From contig JANCYU010000074.1 of NCBI GenBank assembly GCA_026122205.1, forward strand, positions 1-64,000: a stretch of DNA of 64,000 nt, in the 5' to 3' direction. Both the position numbers and the translations under genes were made by a program. Below, piece after piece: positions 43,173 to 53,639 of the stretch. Below the pieces are notes generated by a model. It was not told where the DNA came from. It was given only the letters and a program-made list of their open reading frames with translations, and ran no database searches. Each line of letters starts with the position of its first letter. Position 1 is the stretch's first letter. This DNA is from Galdieria yellowstonensis (taxonomy: Eukaryota; Rhodophyta; Bangiophyceae; Galdieriales; Galdieriaceae).

Positions 43173-44354
43173 ATGTGTTGTGTAGAAATAAGTGAAACCG
43201 AAACGCTGTTACGAGATTCTAATAGTCACGAGGCCTATTTTGCCAGTCCCAATCCCCAAACACCACAAGGCAACCACAACAACCACAACAGCAGCAGCAA
43301 ATACAATAATAATTCCGTACCTGTGAAGAAGCGTATAAAGCTTCCTATTCCTGCTCATAAATATCCAGACTACAACTTTGTGGGACGTTTGCTCGGTCCT
43401 CGTGGGGCAACGCTCAAGGCATTGGAGAGAGAAACAGGTTGTAAGATAATGATAAGAGGGAAAGGTTCCATTCGTAAAGATAAGGAGAATGAAGTTCGAG
43501 GCAAACCTGGTTGGGAACATGTGTTCAATGAGCCTCTTCACGTCGTAGTGGAAGCTGAAATGGACGAAGCTTCTGCTCTCGTAGCTTTGAATAGAGCAAA
43601 GGAATCCATCGAATTGCTGTTGGTTCCTGTTCCCGAAGAAAAGGATTCTTTAAAGAGACAGCAGTTGAGAGATTTGGCTATTCTTAACGGTACTTTTCGT
43701 GGAACCAATGGAAGCGATAGTCATTCCGATTTCTATAGTCATTCAGACTTGTCTTCTTCCCATGATATCAAGTTGGATAGTTATGCAACTACTAGTGGAA
43801 CCAGTCGCTCAAGTTTAGGTAACAACAACCACTTGCATAGTCAGGATAGAATAGGATTAGAACAAGTGGATACGCTATCGAATAGTTTACGTAATTCGGC
43901 GGTTATTTCCAAGGATGAATTTCATGGAGTACCTGCCACGTTTTCCAAGGAAGATATGAGTACTTTAGGTGGAAATAGTTGTTTACTCATGGAGACGAAT
44001 AACAACAGTGCAAAGTGGCTGACGAGTAGCAAGATGTTGTCATCGGAATCGGATTGCCTAACAACTAGTACGACGACAACTCGTGGAGAAAGTCCTGTGA
44101 AGAAGACATCGAATAATTATACGACTTGGACGAGTTATGAAATTCCTGGAGTTTCGTTTGGAGATGACTTGGGTCCCGACTGGGTATTATCTCTTTCTAA
44201 TTCTTCCTTGACAGCCAATCCTCCGGATGCTGCAGGAAACAACTCTTTATATAATCACTTCTTTTCTTCTAGTGAAGGAGGAGGAGGAGGAGGAGAATAC
44301 TCTTCTTCTGCACATTTGAGAAATAGGTGGGATTCCAACGAAAGGAGAAACTAG
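43173..44354 (+). CDS. STAR/Quaking-type KH-domain RNA-binding protein
   Basis: A single exon of 393 residues (ATG 43173). The maxi-KH domain starts at about residue 52 with KRIKLPIPAHKYPDYNFVG, followed by RLLGPRGATLKALERETGC, the GxxG loop region IRGKGSIRKDKENEVRGKPGWEH, and a QUA2-like EKDSLKRQQLRDLAILNGTFR ending near residue 170. This is the arrangement of Quaking, Sam68, GLD-1 and the branch-point protein SF1. No zinc knuckle follows, so a STAR regulator is more likely than SF1. There is no clear QUA1 dimerisation domain before the KH. The second half is Ser/Thr/Asn-rich and unstructured with a Gly run near the end. Confidence 0.9.
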   Translation: MCCVEISETETLLRDSNSHEAYFASPNPQTPQGNHNNHNSSSKYNNNSVPVKKRIKLPIPAHKYPDYNFVGRLLGPRGATLKALERETGCKIMIRGKGSIRKDKENEVRGKPGWEHVFNEPLHVVVEAEMDEASALVALNRAKESIELLLVPVPEEKDSLKRQQLRDLAILNGTFRGTNGSDSHSDFYSHSDLSSSHDIKLDSYATTSGTSRSSLGNNNHLHSQDRIGLEQVDTLSNSLRNSAVISKDEFHGVPATFSKEDMSTLGGNSCLLMETNNNSAKWLTSSKMLSSESDCLTTSTTTTRGESPVKKTSNNYTTWTSYEIPGVSFGDDLGPDWVLSLSNSSLTANPPDAAGNNSLYNHFFSSSEGGGGGGEYSSSAHLRNRWDSNERRN

Positions 44355-44513
44355 TTGCCACCCGATCGAATTGCTAGCTTCCATTGGTCTTATTGTATGT
44401 AGAACTAGCACTTACAGAATTGACTGTGTCTTGAAGAAAATTGTAGTAGCAGCTTTTTGGTTAAACGATATTTGTTTACAGTAATTATCCTATCTTCACC
44501 ACAATTGCATATA

Positions 44514-45303
44514 CTAGTTGTCTTCACCAGACTCCAACAACCAATCGTCACTATTATTCTTTTGTTGATAAATTTCATCTCCTTTACACTCACTTTCCAA
44601 CCCCCGCTGTACATAAAACTGTACTATGCTACACAATGGATCGTGCAACTCGATCAAAAACTCCTTGATCCTACTCTCAACTACTTTGGGGTCAGGATGT
44701 AACTTTCTATAAAACCTAGATAAGAGAAAACAACAATAATAATGTTATCGAGCCATACAATTCTATTTACTTTGTCCTACCCTTCTCTACTTGGCGCCAA
44801 TTTGACGCCTGCCCAAAACACTTTCTGAATAAACGCAGTATGACAAGGACGCAACGTACAATCATAAGCTTCCGTCACGCATTGTTCCAAACTCTTTTCT
44901 GTGAGAACAAGTCTTCGAAGAAAACTAGCAATAAATTGAAAAGCTCTGCACCCCATTCATCGTGAGGTCTCTAGGACACAAAAGCGAGAGAGGACTTTTA
45001 CCTTTTCAACCATAACAATGCAACAGTAGCCAACCCATCTGGAGAGTTTTCTGATATGACAAGATCCTGTAACGTGGTAGCTTGAACAGATTGATTGGCA
45101 CGATACAGTTTTTTGATGTTTCCAGCAATATCGTTCTTTACCATGCGGAAGCCTGAACCAAAGGCATCTACCACACGTAAAACTTCCTTTGCAGCAGTTA
45201 GGAAGGTATCCAAAGGAACTTTTCCATCTTGTGTCACTGTTACTTGTTTCCATAAAGTAACAATAATACCAAAGTCTTGCTTGTTATTATTATTATTATT
45301 CAT
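44514..45303 (-). CDS. Glycolipid transfer protein (GLTP) domain protein
   Basis: Three exons: 45303-45002, 44945-44781 and 44715-44514 (introns 56 and 65 nt), 222 residues. The sphingolipid headgroup site is visible: NDIAGNIKKL carries the Asp, Asn and Lys triad, LLWLKRAFQFI the conserved Trp and basic residue, and LRPCHTAFIQ the His. PLDTFLTAAKEVLRVVDAFG is the usual first helix. The third exon supplies the final helices (LHDPLCSIVQFYVQRGL). The family moves glycolipids, or ceramide-1-phosphate in ACD11/CPTP, between membranes in the cytosol; which ligand applies here cannot be told. There is a six-Asn run after the start Met, encoded by a microsatellite. The final 20 residues are polar. 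Confidence 0.88.
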
Positions 45304-45423
45304 AGGATGGAAAAGAGCGGTCACCCCTCACCCCACCACACACAATTCCAGAAAATACCTCACGTGACTCTTTCTTTTCTTTGTCCTATTTCTCCAAAGA
45401 TCCAAATATTTTTTTATCTATAT

Positions 45424-45427
<4 letters not shown>

Positions 45428-45462
<35 letters not shown>
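45428..45462. repeat. (TA)n microsatellite
   Basis: An uninterrupted TA dinucleotide run of about 16-17 units lies between the GLTP gene start and the neighbouring minus-strand gene. Confidence 0.95.
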
Positions 45463-45465
<3 letters not shown>

Positions 45466-45482
45466 GATGTGGATGTGTGTCC

Positions 45483-45932
45483 CTAGTCTGCAAGTTTGCG
45501 AACTTTTGCAACTATTCTTTCACTAGGAAACTTGCGGAATTGGAGACTTTTCAATACATGAAACAAGTGAGAAGCAGCGTTTGCTCTTTCTTCGTCCGAC
45601 ACTCTCTGTGTATTTGACCGTGGATAATAACTTGGAGCCGCAGCACTCTCCTCAGCTTGTCTGGAAAGCGAATCGGTCACGAGAGGACCACCACTTGGGG
45701 AGCTTGTAGAAGCAACAACAGCAGTTTCTTCTTCAGACTCGCTTTGTGTTACAGAATACAACGCAATAGTATTCCATAGTTGTCGTTGAATTTCTTCGGG
45801 GGACTTGCGAAACTTTAAACCCAAAAGTACCTGGTGAGAAAAGGAACGGAAACACTCTTTGGCCACTTGCAAAGCTTCCTCGGACTCTACGTCTATACTT
45901 GAAATATGCTGACAACGAGTCGACGAAAACAT
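45483..45932 (-). CDS. Hypothetical protein with two similar FRK motifs
   Basis: An open frame of 149 residues from ATG 45932. The N- and C-terminal ends contain related segments, GLKFRKSPEEIQRQL and SLQFRKFPSERIVAKV, separated by an acidic and Ser/Ala-rich linker. This suggests a small repeat of a helical unit. Upstream sequence in the same frame has no ATG, but a GTAAGG (near 45963) and a TTGTCAG acceptor could join an upstream exon. No family is recognised. Confidence 0.5.
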   Translation of the reverse strand: MFSSTRCQHISSIDVESEEALQVAKECFRSFSHQVLLGLKFRKSPEEIQRQLWNTIALYSVTQSESEEETAVVASTSSPSGGPLVTDSLSRQAEESAAAPSYYPRSNTQRVSDEERANAASHLFHVLKSLQFRKFPSERIVAKVRKLAD

Positions 45933-46263
45933 ATATAAAGACCAAGCAAACGATACCTTACAGACGGCGGTATAGAAGAGGGAGACCACCACCACTATAG
46001 GCAGGCAGAATGTCTACGCAGAAAGCACTTGTCCCGTAGACAATCCCAAGGCGTGCTGCACGTGTGTGTTGCGTGCTTTTGGGTGCGTCCATCGGCCAAC
46101 AAAAGGAGGGAATCTTTGTGGATTTTCCTGGGAGAGAGAGAGAGAAAGAGCGGGAAAAAAAGAGAGAGAGTGTCCCTCCTCCTTGTGTGTCGGTTTTGGC
46201 GGGAAAACAACTGCTCCCTGTGGCTATTTTCGTGTGTTGTCAGATCCTAAGGTGGACGCTTTC

Positions 46264-47349
46264 ATGTCCATTCCTGACGTTTTAAAATATACAAAGCAAA
46301 ACGGGGAACTAGACGCTACTCCCTATATAGAAGAATACAATACTTTTTATCAGCACGGCTACGAGTCCATAGAAGATAGACAACTAAGGCAGTCACAGAA
46401 AGCAAAAGAATGTATATCTAGTTTTTATAACCTAGTATCGGACTTTTATGAATATGGGTGGGCACAGAGTTTTCACTTTGCTTATTTACAAAAGAATGAA
46501 CCTCTGGCGTGTGGATTGTTACGCTATGAATACGTGCTTCCGTGGAGGATGAAAGTACAACGTAAGATAGAAATATAGTTTCAAGAGTGCACTAGTAGTT
46601 ACGGTATGTGAATAGCTGGGTCCCACTTGCTGGATGTGGGATGTGGCATTGGAGGTCCTCTACGTAATATTGCCAGGTTTGCTCGTTGTAAAGTGACGGG
46701 AGTAACGATCAGTCCTTATCAGGTTGCAAGAGGAAACCAACTTATCAAAGACAGTAATTTGGAAGAACAGTGCAATATTATCTATGGAGACTTTTTGAAG
46801 CTTCCTTTTGAAGACTGTAGTTTTGACGGCGTATATGCTATTGAGTCTACCTGTCACACCATGTTAAAGTCGGCAGTCTACTCAGAAGCATATAGAGTAT
46901 TGAAGCCAGGTTGTTACTTTGCTGGTTATGAATGGTGTATAACCAGCAAATATGATCAGAACAACGAAAAACATCGCCAAGTAAAGTTCAATATTGAAGA
47001 AGGAAATGGTCTTCCGGATACGGCTACTACGGAGGAAGTTTTAGAAGGGTTGAAGGATGCAGGCTTTGAATTGATCGATGCCTACGATTTGGCCGAATAT
47101 CTGGAAACTCCTTGGTATGCTCCACTTAGTGCCAGTTTTTCGTGGAATGGTTTCCGTCATACCCGATTAGGACATTATGTAACACATATTTCTGTGCGGT
47201 TTCTTGAAAAGTTGGGTATTATTCCTAAAGGCTCATCTCAAGTCAGCAAGTTGTTGATGAATGCAGCTCGTGACCTTGTGGAAGGAGGTAAATTAGGCAT
47301 TTATACTCCGATGTACTTTTTTGTGGCAAGAAAGCCAGTTGCTGGTTAG
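46264..47349 (+). CDS. SMT1: Sterol C24-methyltransferase
   Basis: Exons 46264-46561 and 46616-47349 (54-nt intron) give 343 residues. This enzyme methylates C24 of the sterol side chain with S-adenosylmethionine; cycloartenol is the usual substrate in plants and algae. SAM motif I LLDVGCGIGGPLRN spans the start of exon 2. YESIEDRQLRQSQKAKE and DFYEYGWAQSFHFA are the sterol-binding region of the family, and AIESTCHT and YEWCITSKYD are further conserved blocks. Splicing joins MKVQ to PGSHLLDVG, exactly the expected family sequence. The 5' leader has a GA-rich run (46133-46180). It lies about 16 kb from CAS1, the preceding pathway enzyme. Confidence 0.94.
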
Positions 47350-47462
47350 AAGAGGAATATGAATAGTCTTGTGTCTGTGTTTTTTTTTGTCTGTGTGGTT
47401 GTTTTCTGAATGACTGGATAATAAAATATGAAGAAATTGTGATGTCATCCAGTCTCACACGC

Positions 47463-47488
47463 TATATATATATATATATATATATATT
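47463..47488. repeat. (TA)n microsatellite
   Basis: A run of about 12 TA units just before the ATG of the downstream gene, within its promoter or leader. Confidence 0.9.
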
Positions 47489-47493
47489 TACTT

Positions 47494-48701
47494 ATGTGTG
47501 TGTATCGTCGTTGCATGTCAAATAATACACTTGGACAATTGTCGACGAGAATGAACCGATGGTTTGGTAACAACTCGAGAGTCCATCGACTAGGTTCCAA
47601 GTTGCTTCAAGTTTTTACCAACAACTATAACAAAAACTACAACATCCATCGTCCACCATCAACATATTCTTATTTCCAACCTTTAAGGAAACCCACCCAG
47701 CCTCGTAGCAAACGATGGCCTTTGTTCTTGTTGTTGGCAGGAGCCACGAGTGGTTCTTCTTTATGGCTTGGCAAAACTATTTTTGCGGAATCCAATATGG
47801 AAGAATCCACAGAAAATGTATGGAATGTTTTAGCCGATGAGAACAATGACCACAAAGACCTCAGTCCTAGCGTCTTGGCACCTCGTTCTTCCACGTCGTC
47901 GTCGTCGTCACCAACGCTTGTGTTGTTTGAAATGGAAGTAAGTAGTAAAATACTGGTGAATATTACATCGGATTATAATTGGACTTGTCCTAGTCTTGTC
48001 CTTATTGTAAGAGGATTCGCGTGGCTCTCGATTATTATCGATTACCTTATTCTTGTGTACCGGTAACAGCCATCGGAAGAAAAGAACTGAGGACAACCAA
48101 TTTCAGTAAAGTTCCAGTTCTCGTTGTCAATGGAATGGAATACAACAATTCTTTTGCTGCATTGTGGAAAATACAAGAGTTTGTGAGTGCCGATGTGCGC
48201 GAAGACGAGCGTACGATACCTGCGATAGAGAGAAAGTGGTTGTATCGAGTGGATGACCGTTGGATTCCGTTGATTACTCCCAACATTGCGCATACTTTGA
48301 GCGAGTCTTATCAGAGCATGAAGTATTTGTTATCTGTCGATCGTTATTCTTGGTACGAACGTTGGTCGGTGAATTGGCTGGGTCCATTTTTCTTATATGC
48401 CATGGGAAAGAAGCGCAAGTGGTCGTTAGGAATAAAAGATGAACGACAAGAATTGTTTCAACAAATCGAAGAGTGGATGGCCGATGTTGGAGATAATTTA
48501 TTCTTGTTAGGAGAACGTCCTTGTTTGGCAGATTTGTGTGTATTTGCTTTTTTAAAAACACTGCAACCTTTTGATGTGATGACCGATATTAAAGCACATA
48601 CCAACGTGATGTCTTGGTTTCGTCGAATGGAACAATTGGTAGGCCCAAGTCAAAAGATACAAAACTTGAGACCTAGACGTTCCTTTTGGATGATACTCTA
48701 G
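47494..48701 (+). CDS. Prostaglandin E synthase 2-like GST/glutaredoxin protein
   Basis: Exons 47494-47937 and 47994-48701 (56-nt intron) give 383 residues. An N-terminal basic leader is followed by one hydrophobic segment (about residues 75-92, WPLFLLLAGATSGSSLWLG). The glutaredoxin-like active site SCPYCKRIRVALDYY straddles the start of exon 2, followed by KVPVLVVNG, the cis-Pro strand. The C-terminal half is an all-helical GST domain ending in FLLGERPCLADLCVFAFL. This is the arrangement of mPGES2 and its plant relatives. The physiological substrate outside animals is not known; the Grx fold suggests a thiol-linked role on an organelle membrane. TAG 48699-48701 overlaps the stop codon of the convergent JmjC gene. 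Confidence 0.85.
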
Positions 48702-50179
48702 TCGGTGGCTGAAGGAGCCAAAAATTGAAAACGGAATGGAGAAGAATGACTCGTCTTCTTCTTATTATTGTTGTTGGAAAGATTCTCAGGAGGAGGACAA
48801 GTAGAACAAAAAGTATTGGTGGACAACAGACTGGGACGTTCTCTTTGAATCACTTCCACCAACAATCGATACAAATCTTCTTCCTTGTCATGCCAACCAG
48901 AAACCTGTTCCGGCTTGGACTTGAGAAATTCCAACACATGAGATAAGTTCGTTTCGGAAACATAATTTTCGGTGATAGCTATGGATTCTTCCAAATTCAA
49001 TACGATATGCCACCAACCACGTGGAATAAATAGCAATTCTCCAGCTTCTACTATACATTCTATCCTATCTTTTCTGTTTTTTGCTTCTTCATAAAAGTTT
49101 GTAAACCATTCCATCAAAGATGCAGGCGAAATGACTTGAGAATAGTCTTCATTGGGAAATACGCCGGGAGGAGGTGGACGAGGAAAAGGAGGAAAGAGAA
49201 CCCATTTTTTACGTCCTCGGATTACCGCATTCCACGCACAAGTCTGATTAGGATCGATATGGAACCGAGAACCCGAACGCGCAGGTCCATGAATAAGCCA
49301 AGCATGATCGGGTCTCTTATGGTAATGTTTTTCTATCCACGAAAACAAATCTCTATCTCGGAAATACTTTGGTACTTGATAGTCATCCGCCAAGGGCAGT
49401 TGAGACAATCGCTTTTCAAATAGATAGAGAGGATTCGTATCCCGTTGAGTTTCCATATAATGAAAATATTGTGACAATGTCATCGTCGTGGGTCCTACCG
49501 AAAAAGGCTCATCTCCACATCGTTGCCTCAAATAGCGACGATTCCATCGACGATATGCAGGCCATTGCGTAACGATACCTCGAATAACGAGTGGCGTGCT
49601 TTGTTGTTCAAAATATTGGACAAATGTATCTACATCCAGGTCTTTGGCATCGTATCGCTGTATATTGTCTCTTTTCCACCAACCAACATAACGAGAAAAA
49701 CAGGCCATCATACACCAGCTTTGATATAATATATCGGAATATACTTGATCACAACGAACCACAGCATTGCTCATGTTCATCTCTTTCTTTACAACCTGAT
49801 TCCTATAAGTGTTCTTCCAACTATCACGATACACAACATCTGGGTAATCTCGCAACGTCCATTCCCTCCAAAGATCTTCATTGCAAGCACAAAATGCATA
49901 GAAATATTTACTACAGCAACTCAATCTAGCTGCCAAACGACCATCCAAATAGCTGAGCAAGTCCAAGAGACACTCGTCGGTAAGTATTGCAAAGGAACCG
50001 AGGCTCGTTTCTCTGGAATACTTGGAATGAGAAGACGTCCACAAGTTTCCCAAAGGTTTTATTCCCAAAGGATGGGCAGATACTACAAGTTGAGAAGAGT
50101 CGCTAGACTTGAGTTTTTTCTTAGGTCCATCCCTAGGAACTTTGGGACGACGAGTTCTTTTGGCCATGTCGCCTCTCAT
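48698..50179 (-). CDS. F-box and JmjC-domain oxygenase (JMJD6/JMJ21-like)
   Basis: A single exon of 493 residues. A basic Lys/Arg-rich N-terminus (nuclear-type) precedes an F-box-like segment at about residues 65-115 (LTDECLLDLLSYLDGRLAARLS). The JmjC domain covers about 185-400: TPLVIRGIVTQWPAY, then the iron ligands His and Asp in SRFHIDPNQTCAWN (about 307 and 309) and the distal His in FIPRGWWHIVLNL (about 390). The Lys of RGRKKWVLFPP would contact 2-oxoglutarate. F-box plus JmjC in one chain is the arrangement of plant JMJ21 and fungal homologues. Hydroxylation or demethylation of a protein substrate is expected; the substrate is unknown. The gene is divergent from EMC3 with 39 bp between starts. 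Confidence 0.9.
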   Translation of the reverse strand: MRGDMAKRTRRPKVPRDGPKKKLKSSDSSQLVVSAHPLGIKPLGNLWTSSHSKYSRETSLGSFAILTDECLLDLLSYLDGRLAARLSCCSKYFYAFCACNEDLWREWTLRDYPDVVYRDSWKNTYRNQVVKKEMNMSNAVVRCDQVYSDILYQSWCMMACFSRYVGWWKRDNIQRYDAKDLDVDTFVQYFEQQSTPLVIRGIVTQWPAYRRWNRRYLRQRCGDEPFSVGPTTMTLSQYFHYMETQRDTNPLYLFEKRLSQLPLADDYQVPKYFRDRDLFSWIEKHYHKRPDHAWLIHGPARSGSRFHIDPNQTCAWNAVIRGRKKWVLFPPFPRPPPPGVFPNEDYSQVISPASLMEWFTNFYEEAKNRKDRIECIVEAGELLFIPRGWWHIVLNLEESIAITENYVSETNLSHVLEFLKSKPEQVSGWHDKEEDLYRLLVEVIQRERPSLLSTNTFCSTCPPPENLSNNNNKKKTSHSSPFRFQFLAPSATD

Positions 50180-50218
50180 TCTTGTTCGTTAAGAAATCTT
50201 GTCTTGTGTGGAGGTTAG

Positions 50219-51238
50219 ATGTGGTGGTGTTATGGAACACTACAAGAGGAACCTTGGAGGATCGTTCCTAGTAGCGAGTTGCTTATTTGGGTTGTCTTGT
50301 CGATTACTATTATGGCACTGGTAACTGTATCTTTGCAAATCCCTATAAAGACACCATCCACTCGTCCATCCCTTGCATCGGTAACTTGTGTTGGATCATT
50401 GACAAGAGAAGCTCATATTGTGTGGATGATATATAGATAAGAAAGGATGCAATATTAAGGAGAAGTATAGCAACTCGAAACAACGCGAGTCTTCTGCCCA
50501 AAGACCAGTTCTTATGCCGCAAACACCTGTTTGTGGATGAGTCTCAAGGTTTATTGGTACAACAAGACAAGGAAGATTCGGATGTGACACCTATGAAAAG
50601 CTTGTCTTCTCTTGTGAAACCTCATTTCATTCGTAGTAAAGTATTGGAAAATATTGCCAATATAGGACCACAAATGGGTAAGGCACTATGGAATGAAGAG
50701 ATTGCTCTACAACTCTCTCTCTCTCTCTCTTTATGTATATATAATATGTATATATGTGTATGTATGTATATATTTGTATATAGTGGTTGGAGCGTGGATA
50801 AGAAGCATGTTTCATGGTTATATCGTTTGTCGGTTACCTTTTTGGGTTCCTGAAACATTTCGTTCCATGTTACAATCGGGTATGGAGGTATGTATATCAT
50901 AGTTGTATATATATATATACATTGGATTAAAGTGCGAAATAGATGATTGGACAACATTTGGATACACGTTATGTGAGTGGACTTTCTTGGTACATTGTCA
51001 GTATTTTTGGGTTGCAAGGCCTCGTATTGGATAAAAAGGAAGTAAACATGGACCGAGGCAGCGAATGGCAAGTTGGCTCTTCGTCGGAAATACAAACCAA
51101 AATGCTTTTAAAACAAGAAATACAATGGTGGAAGACGATTGAATATCATTGGTAAGTAATAGAGCAACTTTTTCCCAAGTAGTGAACCTTGCAAGGAAAT
51201 TGGAAAACATCGAACAACAACAACAACAACAACAGTGA
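50219..51238 (+). CDS. EMC3: ER membrane protein complex subunit 3
   Basis: Exons 50219-50380, 50437-50677, 50784-50887, 50943-51151 and 51196-51238 give 252 residues, the usual EMC3 length. The third intron-exon joins are well supported; the last (44-nt intron) is less certain. EMC3 is the Oxa1-superfamily insertase core of the EMC, which inserts tail-anchored and multi-pass proteins into the ER. Seen here: ELLIWVVLSITIMALV (TM1), LLPKDQFLCRKHLF, GAWIRSMFHGYIVCRLPFW (TM2 region) and YVSGLSWYIVSIFGLQG (TM3). Intron 2 (106 nt) holds CT and TA microsatellites. The extreme C-terminus is a poly-Gln run from a CAA repeat. Confidence 0.86.
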
Positions 51239-51341
51239 AACATAGAACAGCTCCATTTTTCTTTCATATTCCCCAATCCCTGACATACATTTTCTATATA
51301 TCTCTCTCTCTCTATTTATATATTTCTCCCATGTGTGCTTC

Positions 51342-52385
51342 TTAGGACTTTTCTTGTTGTTCCGCTTTCATCGCTTCTTCTTGGGCACGCTTGGCTCTTT
51401 CTGCCAATTTCTCCGCCAACTTCTTTTTCTGTCGCGCTTCCAATTCTGCAAACAACTGTTCTGCTTGTTTCAATCTCTCCAATGACTGTTGATAAGTATC
51501 CAAATCTTGTTCCAACTTTAAACTACTTATATGTAGAGCTGAAGCCCACCTCTTGCACCGTTCCGAATTGGCTTCTTCTCCACACAACTCCATCATACGT
51601 ACCAAACCCAAACCAAAAAGACGACTGTAAACAAACCACTCATTCTGTCCGATAGAATACAAGGTATTGGATATCTCATCTTGTCCTCCGGTTTCCATGG
51701 CTTGTAGAATATCTTGTTCCGTTCGTGCCTTGGTCCACTCTTCCAACATGGCTGCATCCTATGTTGTACATACACACACATAAAAAAATAGCGTTATTTC
51801 TCAACCAACCATTTATATATATACACATTTATGTGTGTATATATATATATGCAAAAATATTCCAACCTTTTTAATGCGCTCATAATCCAACAACAATGCC
51901 TTGCATATGCTATCAAACAGCTGTTCCTTTTCTGCGGCTTTGGGATAGCTCTTAAAGAATACTTGGGTTACCATTTGGAACCCTAAAGCAAATACTGGGT
52001 CGTATTGGAACCCCAACGAAACCCTAGCTAGATGCGTGGTGACCAACAGTTCTTGTACGATCGTCCGGTAGATGGAAGGAATAGGGTGTCGGAAACGCTT
52101 TAAAAAGTCGGAGATAGTCTCTGCAACGGTACGAACGGAATAACCGTTGTGACTCTTTGTATCCACAACACTAGTTGTGTTGTTGTCACTACTGGAGGGA
52201 TGTTCGGGAACGGAACTGGACTTGACGTTTTCTACCGAACGACATACGACAGACCGTTTTGGTCGTCCTCGGACTAGAGCTGAATAGTTGATGGGACGTA
52301 TAAGTTTGCTATTTTGGAAACATCCTCCATGACGTTGCAAATAAAAGTGCGTGATAAAACAAACTTGACATGCAAGGTTCTTCAT
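51342..52385 (-). CDS. THF1: Thylakoid formation protein 1 / Psb29
   Basis: Exon 1 (52385-51867) and exon 2 (51758-51342), joined over a 108-nt TA-rich intron, give 311 residues. Residues about 100-220 match the THF1/Psb29 core: TVAETISDFLKRFRHPIPSIY, VQELLVTTHLARVS and YDPVFALGFQMV. THF1 acts in plastids in photosystem II turnover and thylakoid biogenesis, partly with FtsH proteases. The first roughly 90 residues are Ser/Arg-rich and fit a plastid transit peptide, which makes this the clearest sign that the organism has a plastid. The C-terminus is a charged coiled coil (LEARQKKKLAEKLAERAK). The donor is GTTGGA, an unusual GT context, so that junction rests on frame and family match. Confidence 0.92.
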
Positions 52386-52766
52386 CGCCCAATCCACACA
52401 CACACACACACACAATCACCAGAGAACCACAATTCCTTGGAGGCCAAGTGTGAGAAAGAAATTTTCTTGAGTTGGCTTCCATGTACAAGCATTACCTTGT
52501 GTGGACTGAATAAGAGCTATCCAAGAGCATGCGATATCATTTCTTCTAGAAATGAGGAACAACATCTCACCAAATCTTTTCCATTTGGGTGTAAGAAGCG
52601 AGAGAGAGAGAGAGAGAGGAGGATACCGCCGCCAGGATGTCTTGTGTCTCATGGACAACCACGAGGGACAAAGCTGGACGATGATTGGCTGCGATTGAGT
52701 TGGTTTTTCTCCTTTTTTCGAGACGCTTTTTGGCCAATGCATTTGCACTCGGAAAAGAATTGCCAA
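52386..52766. promoter_or_regulatory. Bidirectional promoter region with CA and GA repeats
   Basis: This 381-bp gap lies between divergent THF1 and the secreted-protein gene. It contains a (CA)n run at about 52394-52412 and a (GA)n run at about 52599-52618. A plus-strand frame crosses it (from 52314) but its ATG-less upstream part is unlikely to be translated. Confidence 0.45.
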
Positions 52767-53549
52767 ATGGCAGTGCAGCAGACAACTTGCAAGACATTGC
52801 TTTCTGTCTTTGTCCTCTGTTATGCGTTCTGTGTGGTATTAGGGGCAACAACCAGCAACTCTGCAGTAACTGCAGTACCCTCACCTTCTTGTGCACTGGT
52901 GGTGGAACAAAGTTGGAGTTGTATCCACGACATTCAAAAGGACGTGCAAGATATTATACAGGAAATAAGTGGAGGTCAGCCCATCCAGTTTGGTCCTAAT
53001 CTGCAGTCCTGTACAAGTAAGTAGAAAGGGGGGTTTTGTGCAGACATTGGTCAACTGCCTTGCCTAGGTTTATTATCCAGTGCGCTATCTTGTTTCTCGG
53101 ATATTACTTCCGACCCAGTCACTTGTATCAATTTATTAGGCTCTACTCTCCAATGTCTCTTCAACGATACTATTGCTGCCTTTCCTGTACAGTGCCCATC
53201 TCAAATCGTTCAATCCTATGATTGCTACATATCCAAGGCTTGTCAATTTACAGACCCTTGCAGTGTAGATGTGTGCCATCTAACCCAGTGTGTGACAAAT
53301 ATTACGACGCCTATCATCCAAGGAATTGACAAGATACAGAACTGTCTCGGTGACTTGGGTGCATTGATAGCTTGTGCAGGACAGAACTTTGATGACTTGA
53401 AGGTGTGCAGTCCAGAATATCATACCTTGGTAACCTGCTTGGATCCATCGTTTACTGGAACCTTGCCTTCGCCTTCTGGTTGTTTCGATTTGTTGAAAAA
53501 AGTTGTGGCTTTCAATGATACGACATTTGCACAGTGTGGTTTTCAATAA
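52767..53549 (+). CDS. Cys-rich secreted or cell-surface protein
   Basis: Exons 52767-53016 and 53068-53549 (51-nt intron) give 243 residues. The N-terminus is a textbook signal peptide (basic-polar start, LLSVFVLCYAFCVVLGA core, cleavage expected near ATTS). The mature chain has about 20 Cys in a regular pattern with short Cys-to-Cys spacings, for example SCALVVEQSWSC, DCYISKAC, DPCSVDVCHLTQC, and IQNCLGDLGALIAC. It has several N-glycosylation sequons (NDT, NIT). No catalytic motif is seen. A disulfide-stabilised extracellular protein is likely; I recognise no family. An in-frame ATG further upstream (MHLHSEK) would lengthen the N-terminus but weaken the signal peptide. Confidence 0.8.
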
Positions 53550-53639
53550 GGACAAAATGGTTGGTATTTGTGGTGGTGAAAAAATAAACAAGGCAAAGTC
53601 CTTGGTTTTCATATCTAGGTGAAGAAAAGATGGTTGATT

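Noticed and set aside
44405..44702. Plus- and minus-strand frames downstream of the KH gene
   Set aside because: They are out-of-frame shadows of the third GLTP exon.
46066..46578. 170-codon frame as a separate gene upstream of the methyltransferase
   Set aside because: Its ATG-containing part is exon 1 of SMT1; a 54-nt intron joins it to exon 2 at the expected family position.
49136..50218. Plus-strand frames of up to 157 codons inside the JmjC gene
   Set aside because: Antisense shadows of a strongly supported gene; no motifs of their own.
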